Below, one piece after another: positions 58,265 to 64,000 of a DNA stretch of 64,000 nucleotides. How positions within the stretch are numbered: the first letter of the stretch is position 1; each line of letters opens with the position of its first letter. This DNA is from Oscarella lobularis (lineage: Eukaryota > Porifera > Homoscleromorpha > Homosclerophorida > Oscarellidae), in contig NC_089180.1 in NCBI RefSeq assembly GCF_947507565.1, forward strand, positions 1,302,001 through 1,366,000, read 5' to 3'. The position numbers and the translations under genes are program-made. Below the pieces are notes generated by a model that saw only the letters and a list, made by a program, of their open reading frames with translations, was not told the DNA's origin and did not search any database.

Positions 58265-60470
58265 TTACAGTAATCTTACCACTAAGGACCATACACAGAT
58301 TTTTCTGATCAGTATTGACCTAAAAGCGGTCTGAGTGAACATCTTCGGAGAAAAGCAGACTTTACCAGAAAAGATTTCCTCGGAGTCAGCTGAACAACCG
58401 ACGCGCTTCATCGATTCGATGAGTTGCCTCCGAGTTGCACTTCTGCCGAACTCAGAAGCCCACGCGTCTAGCATTGCGAGAGCACGCTCGAAATCGGCCT
58501 TTTTTTCTTCAAATGCGTGCAGTTGATAATGTTTGAAAGGCTCCGGTCCCAAAATTCGTCCAATGCGATTCCAAACAGGCTGAATGCGTTTAGCCACTTT
58601 TCAAATATTTCGTCTAAATTCGGCGGTGCATCAAGGTAATCATCCCCTAATGTGTGTGCAAATTAGAAAGAATTATGTCTTATAAGGGCTGTAACAGTTT
58701 TCTTTTGACATGAACTATGTTTAATTAATAGCAGAAGAAGATTAAAATAACTGTTGTTTACTAGCATCGTCCTGAATACGATTACGAGTACCCAATTCAT
58801 TCTAAACATGCACTCAAAGGTCTGGAATTAATTTTAATCTCTCATAGCGTTGCGCGAGAAGGAATTTTATTATCTATATTTGGGAATTAACGTTTACCTG
58901 CCAAAACTTCTGATGAACGGGTTGCTTGTGGACGGATTGCTGCAGCAAGGCTCTCTGTAGCGGCTGACAGCCGTCCTGTAAACGTACAGTGCAAATGCAA
59001 CTGACTACTCTTCCAACAGAAAAACAACTGCTTACTCGTAGCTATTGCAGATGAGGAATTCGCTAAAAAAATCAGATCTTCTTGGGCAGCCTTCTCCTGC
59101 ACAAGCAATTAAGCCAAAATTAGAGTCAAAGAGCGCTGCTCACCTCTTCCTCACAAAGATTAATAGCGCTACAATCTTTAAGAGAATGATTAGCAGATAA
59201 ATTTAGAAGGCCAGACACTCGAGCGGCGTCTGCGAAGCGCTTTGTCGTGGCTTCGAGGTAAGTGCTCCAAATAGCTAGCAACTTCTCTGCACTATCGCAG
59301 CGCAATCGATCTCCAGACTTCGGAAGCAGGACTTTGGCTAATGCCTCTCTTCCATCAGCCTTCTTCAGACATTTACTAATAGTGCAGCGGGTTTCGTATT
59401 GGAAAAACGTAAAGTGGTCATCGGGAAGAGCAAGGAGATCTTTCAAGCTATATCTTCAATCCCTTCCTGGTACACTGATTTTTATGCACTGTCACTGGTT
59501 GTCGTATCAACGGTCTCCGATTTGTGAGCACGAGCGTCGAGTTTGAGCTTCTTCACTTCCGACGAACTAATGTGCCAGAGACTATAATTGGTCCCCGGAC
59601 TCCTTCTTCTAAGAACCGTCTTTCCAGCCGCCATAAGATCATCCAAGAGCGCTTTGCATTCGCCTTCGGAATGCTCGGGACCACGAACAATAAAATCAAT
59701 TGCCTTCTCGCGATCTTGCAGCAATTATCCCCTCAACTGAAAGACCTTTAGTCGATCTTTTGATCAGCCGTCCGCCTTGCCAAACTTCGGGTTGCGACAA
59801 ACAAGAATCTATTGCGAACGTGGCTTTGAATGAACGGCCTTGTTCCGGGAGTTTATCATATCGGTCTCTTCTTTGCATCTCAGGCGTCGACCGGCGTAGA
59901 TTTTCATTTGAGAATTTCAGATCATACATGGTGTGGACGTTCTTCTCTGATAAACGCCGGAAATACATGCCTGGTTGTGTTCAGGCAACGGATAGCATAT
60001 TTCCAAGTTGCACAGAAGGTCAATCGTCTCGTCAATCTTTATCCATTTCTCGAGAGTACGTTGGATCAAATCCTTGCTTGCAGGACCAGATTCACAAAGA
60101 CCCCTGAGGCTAATTCGGAAGTCCGCTGTATCAGGAGCCAGAAGAGGACCAATGACGTGCGTTGAAAACCAAGAAACATCCAAAATCACCCAATCGTCAA
60201 TAACAAGGATCTAAAGTATTATCTGAAATTAACGGCATGAGCCTTTGCCAACCACGAACCTCTCCAATATTCTGCAAAAAGTCAACAGCTTCATCAATAA
60301 CGCCCTCTTTAGAGCCGACACTGTCAACCATAAGTTGTTTGAAACGTTTTGCATCAATAGAGCGAGTACCATCCTATAACGACATACAGAAATACTCAGT
60401 TGGGAAAGCGAAGGAGATTAGGAGATAAACAAATTACCTGATCACTAGTTAGAACTTGATTCTTCTCCAT
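58265..60470 (-). CDS. COR- and death-domain protein (DAPK/ROCO-like)
   Basis: The start at 60470 gives MEKNQVLTSDQ, then DGTRSIDAKRFKQLMVDSVG and AVDFLQNIGEVRG. Next comes a COR-like block, VIDDWVILDVSWFSTHVIGP with LLAPDTADF and ETIDLLCNLEICYPLPEHNQ, recalling the LDPQWLCTHVLGKLL segment of DAPK1. Middle exons include EGECKALLDDLMAAGKTVLR, DLLALPDDHFTFFQYETRCT and LLAIWSTYLEATTKRFADAA. The C-terminal exon is a death domain: VWNRIGRILGPEPFKHYQLH, DFERALAMLDAWASEFGRSA and TRRQLIESMKRVG. No kinase, ankyrin or ROC GTPase part is visible upstream of the COR segment, so the gene is either N-terminally truncated or a short form. It is probably a signalling or apoptosis adaptor (inference). Frame changes occur, for example near 59970. 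Confidence 0.65.
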
Positions 60471-60699
60471 GTGAACTAAGGTCTTCCTACGTATTTCGTG
60501 ATGGCAGCGTTTTTTGATACTCTCGTTTATCTAGTACGTTTACTTGTTTGTCTCTAAACTCTTTTTTACCAACGACGATGCGAATAGCGTCTTCTATGCT
60601 TCAAACGAAGACGTCACATGATTAACGCTCTAGTAACCAAGCTCCCGTATTTTCTTGCGAAAACCACGTGACTTGTCGTTTTCGCCTTCTTTCGCGACC
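60471..60699. other. Divergent promoter region
   Basis: A 0.23-kb segment between the start of the COR/death-domain gene and the start of the V-ATPase subunit gene, which point away from each other. No exon. Confidence 0.4.
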
Positions 60700-61990
60700 A
60701 TGTTGATCTTTCGCTCGGAAGAAATGACGCTATCCTCCAGTGGGAATCGGCTTACGCCATCGTAAGCGAACTGGGAGAACTGGTAAGCAATTTTCACCTT
60801 TTATCACCTCGCGGAGGCATTCCTTATGTGTAAATGAATGAAAACGATACGCCTGAGCTATATATATAAAAGGGGCCCCCTTTCTCTCTCCACAGGGAGC
60901 CGTTCAATTTCGAGACCTAAATCCGGACGTAAACGCCTTCCAACGAAAATTCGTCAACGAGGTGAGACGCTGCGACGAAATGGAACGCACGTTACGTACG
61001 TCAGAAAAACGAATCCATAAAAAAAGATTTTAATTAATATTTTGTCTCAACGAAGAAATTGAAAAATCGGAGCTTTGCACTCAAGAGCCTCTCGAATATC
61101 CAGATGCACCGAATCCCCAAGAAATGGATAGATCTCGAGGTAAAAATAAATATTGATTTTCGCAATCGAGTTTCTTTTTCGAATTAAATAATTACCTCTT
61201 TTGATTTAGAACAAGTTTGAGCAATTGGAAAGCGAGATGACAGAGATCAACGCCAATCAGGAGCGTCTCAATAGAAACTATATCGAATTGATGGAACTGA
61301 AGCAGATACTCAGCAAAACGAGTTTCATTCTTTGATGAGGTATTTAAAGGAAGAGAACTCATATAGATTGCGTGGTTTAATTAATTAATAAATATTTAGG
61401 CTGGATCCTACCAGGCGGATTTCGACGGCCCGGGTGGCGACGATCATTCGGGTAAAATAAATAAATAATTTTAAAATTATTAATCATACGCCTTCTGTTT
61501 CTTTTACTTAGCTCTTCTTGGTGATGAACGCTCGGCGCATTCTGGTCAGCTGAGGTGAGAAGTCTCCTCTGTTATATATATATATGTACTCTATTTATTT
61601 ATTATTTATTCTTTCTAGTTTTGTTGCTGGTGTCATTCTCCGCAAACGCGTTCCCGGATTCGAGCGTCTGCTTTGGAGAGCGTGTCGCGGGAACGTCTTT
61701 CTTCGCTACACTGAAATCGAACATCCAATGGAAGATCCAGTCACTGTATGTATATTTTATAATGTGTTTATCTTAATTGATTATTGATTTCAGGGTGACC
61801 GTCGTTCACAAGTGAAGAAGATCTGCGAAGGCCTTCTCTACAATCCGTGGTATTACGGTACCCGGGTCAGACAGGTGAAGCAAATGAAAAATAAACGCCC
61901 TTTCGCGTGACTTTTTTTCTTTTTCTCCCTAGACTAAGAGTCGTAATGGATTCGCGGAAGCGCATCGATTGGCAGTGGAAAGACCAAGAC
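60700..61990 (+). CDS. ATP6V0A: V-ATPase V0 subunit a, N-terminal part only
   Basis: ATG at 60700: [11 protein letters not shown], then after a frame change [88 protein letters not shown] and [72 protein letters not shown]; then [20 protein letters not shown]. These follow the cytosolic N-terminal domain of subunit a in order, with the segment HKSVFIIFFQGDQLK lost. The whole membrane domain with the proton half-channels (about 600 residues) is missing; the gene ends where RACK1 begins on the other strand. Confidence 0.88.
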
Positions 61991-62224
61991 GGTAAGCGAT
62001 CGTCGAGAAAAAAAAACTCGCGAGGTTCTTTCGAACGAATCTTTGTATCCGTGACGTCATAGGTGGTGTGGGTCGTCGCGGTCGCGTCACCGAGATTCAG
62101 GATTGAAGTGCGACGAGTCCTCGCAGCGCCGCCTATGTGCTCTGGGACGTCGGAACGAAGAACTTGTATCGGGTCGGATTCGAAGGAATGATATACATCT
62201 ATCTATATATAGAATTTTCTTCTG

Positions 62225-63194
62225 ATTATTTATATTTGATACCGCCCTAACGACTTGCTGCCACACACGTATCACATTATCGGAATAGCCAGCAAAAATA
62301 GTCTGTCCGTTCGCCAACCACGCCACCAAACTTAGACAATTCACCTGGACCTTTCCCGACCCCCAATGACGTCAGGTCAGGACGGCACTCGTCGACGATG
62401 ACCTTTCCTTTGAGACCCAGATCTTGATCGCGGGGGCCGCTCGCCGCGCACAGCCAATAGCGATTGGGACTGAAGGTGAGCGCGTGCATTTCGCTGCCCT
62501 CCCCCGTCAAGCGTGTACAGGTGTTTGCCTTCATTGAGATCCCACAGCATTGCGTTGCCGTCTTTTCCGCCGGACGCGCAAAGGGAACCGTCCGGAGAAA
62601 CGGCGATGGCGTTGAGGTAACCACGATGGCCGTGGTGATTCGTCTTGAGTTTGCAATTGGTCAAATTCTAAACCTGGTTAAGTAAGTTGGATGAGATAAT
62701 TAAATTATTTTATTATTTTATTTTTTTCACTTTGACGACTTTGTCCCAGCCGCTCGATACGATGATCGGATTGGACTGATTCGGCGAGAATCTCACGCAG
62801 AAGACTCACTCGCTGTGGCCGTCTTCATATAAAGAAAAAATATATATATATACGGGATATCCCCAATTTTTTTCTTACCGTAAGATTTGGCAATTGTCGG
62901 CCGAGAAGGCGACGCTTCGAGTCCCACGAACTTGAGAGAGCGAATTGGCCGTCCGACGAGATGACGAGGTCGAAGACGAAGTGATTGTGGCCGCGTAGCG
63001 CCTTTTTCGTTGGAGATTCCACTTGATGATCGACTTGTCGCGTGACTCATGTTTGGGACTTGGGGAGTCGTCGCTATTTGCGTCACCCAGTCGCTGTGGC
63101 CTTTTAGGGAGCCGGATTGCGTCGGGATGAAAGGGGTGAGCAATTCGGAAGCGTGCGCTAACGACGGAGGTTGTCCCCAGATGAGCGAGGACAA
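62225..63194 (-). CDS. RACK1: RACK1 (WD40 ribosome-associated scaffold), damaged copy
   Basis: Minus strand: [178 protein letters not shown] and IRVWQ. Identity to animal RACK1 is high. However, the blade SGSRDKTIKLWN...KYTVQ is missing; the Trp of HSEWV is TGA (62806-62808); and frames change at least near 63040, 62930, 62540 and 62350. The N-terminus (start 63194, [20 protein letters not shown]) is longer than and unlike the usual MTEQMTLRGTLKGH. RACK1 is an essential 40S component, so an intact copy should exist elsewhere or these are sequence errors. Confidence 0.85.
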
Positions 63195-63376
63195 ATCGTC
63201 GTCGTGTCGACAAGTCCTCGTCGTTTCGTCTCCCTTTGTTGCTCATATCGACGTGACGTCGGCTCCTCGCTTCGCGTCGGCCAATAGAAATCGCGCCCGG
63301 TTTGATCGCGTACGGTAAGACGCGTTTTTTTCGTCGAGCCGCGGGGGCGTAGTCGATTTTTCCCCCACGCGTTTAG

Positions 63377-64000
63377 GAAGTGCTATCGTCGAAAGAAATC
63401 GCGCGCCTATGCGACTACCAGTTCTCGGCGCCCGATATCGTCCGAATGGAGCGCATCGTGCTGAACAAACTCAATTTCGACGCGAACGCGATCACTCCGC
63501 TTCATTTCATTCAAGTCGTATGTTTGAGAAAAAACGGGGGCGTGGTCTTTTGTGTGAGAACTCCTTGTTGTCTGATAGTTTCACATGGGGTGCTTGAAGG
63601 CGAACTTTCTAAAGGGAACGGGTCGAACGCAGGAGGAGCATCTTCGCGCCGTTGTTCGACGACTTCAATTCTGCGCTCAAGATTATCGATTTTTGACGTA
63701 TAGGGTAATAAAGAAAAAATATATTTAATTCATTTATATATTTATTTGTGAACACGTGTCGCTTTTAGGCTTCTACTTTGGCTCTTGCTCTGTTTATGAC
63801 TGAGTGCAAGCAACTGCCGGAATTCGATTGGCTGACAGTCAGTTTGAATCTTCAGACGGCTTCTCAGGTTAGATGTCATCGTTTTAAAAAATAAATAAAT
63901 TAGATTAAATTAATTAGATTCCTGGACGGGAATTGTCCATATGTTTCGAAGAAGTCCAAGAGTTTTTTCTCAAACGAGACATAGAGCGACTGGCTCGACA
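63377..64000 (+). CDS. Cyclin G/I-like gene (partial, runs off the window)
   Basis: After a tttag acceptor at 63376: EVLSSKEIARLCDYQFSAPD, IVRMERIVLNKLNFDANAIT and PLHFIQV, the middle of a cyclin box (DLMRMEKII.EKL.F in cyclins G and I). The next exon reads KGTGRTQEEHLRAVVRRLQF. Then after a tttag acceptor ASTLALALFMTECKQLPEFD, WLTVSLNLQTASQ; then after ttag IPGRELSICFEEVQEFFLKR at the window end. The upstream exon with the start of the cyclin box is not clear; a GTAAGA donor at 63316 could belong to a first exon antisense to the RACK1 start. Likely a non-canonical cell-cycle or stress cyclin. Confidence 0.72.

Overview
This is a 64-kb piece of a compact, intron-rich animal genome. Introns are short (mostly about 40-120 bases) with GT-AG and a noticeable number of GC-AG boundaries. 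Gene content is metazoan: an LRP5/6-type Wnt co-receptor, its chaperone MESD, protrudin, a COR/death-domain protein, a Rap-GAP and divergent Ig-domain receptors. A sponge (possibly homoscleromorph) fits best, from the compactness, the Ig receptors and a bacterial/protist-type GH63 enzyme, but the species assignment is inference.

Layout. 1-7840 is an AT-rich satellite array of about 41-bp units with higher-order repeats. 7852-10205 (-) is a cell-surface Ig/FN3/TM gene whose last visible exon ends about 10 bases from the array. 11409 (+) starts a second, divergently oriented Ig gene that is split by a complete 4.4-kb ISL2EU-type DNA transposon (11878-16278) coding for a THAP-DDE transposase and a SWIM-YqaJ-PHD protein. 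16.5-20.3 kb holds decayed or partial genes (methylthioribose kinase, CLEC16A 3-prime end, MAN1B1 5-prime end). 20.5-32.5 kb holds PLAA, a MAM-domain gene, a Rap-GAP, MESD, SIN3 and TCP1. 32.7-35.1 kb is repeats. 35.6-46.4 kb holds RRAGA, protrudin, SPRYD7, a TLDc fragment, KIF23, a GH63 enzyme and SNW1. 46.5-54.7 kb is poorer in genes (MITEs, a second copy of a 1.5-kb dispersed repeat, an SPT6-like fragment). 54.7-64 kb holds LRP5/6, a COR/death-domain gene, V-ATPase subunit a, RACK1 and a cyclin G/I-like gene.

The most striking property is pervasive damage. Most genes that can be recognised clearly carry one-base frame breaks (several in homopolymers), in-frame stops, or loss of whole exon blocks: SIN3 ends after PAH2, TCP1 lacks its C-terminus, KIF23 and V-ATPase a are cut short, GH63 lacks its middle, RACK1 lacks a blade. 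Losses cluster at gene-gene junctions. Either the assembly has indels and collapsed deletions, or this is a decaying duplicate or satellite-rich chromosome region. The sequence alone does not decide. Gene models below are therefore homology-guided exon chains, not clean ORFs, and outer coordinates of partial genes are approximate.
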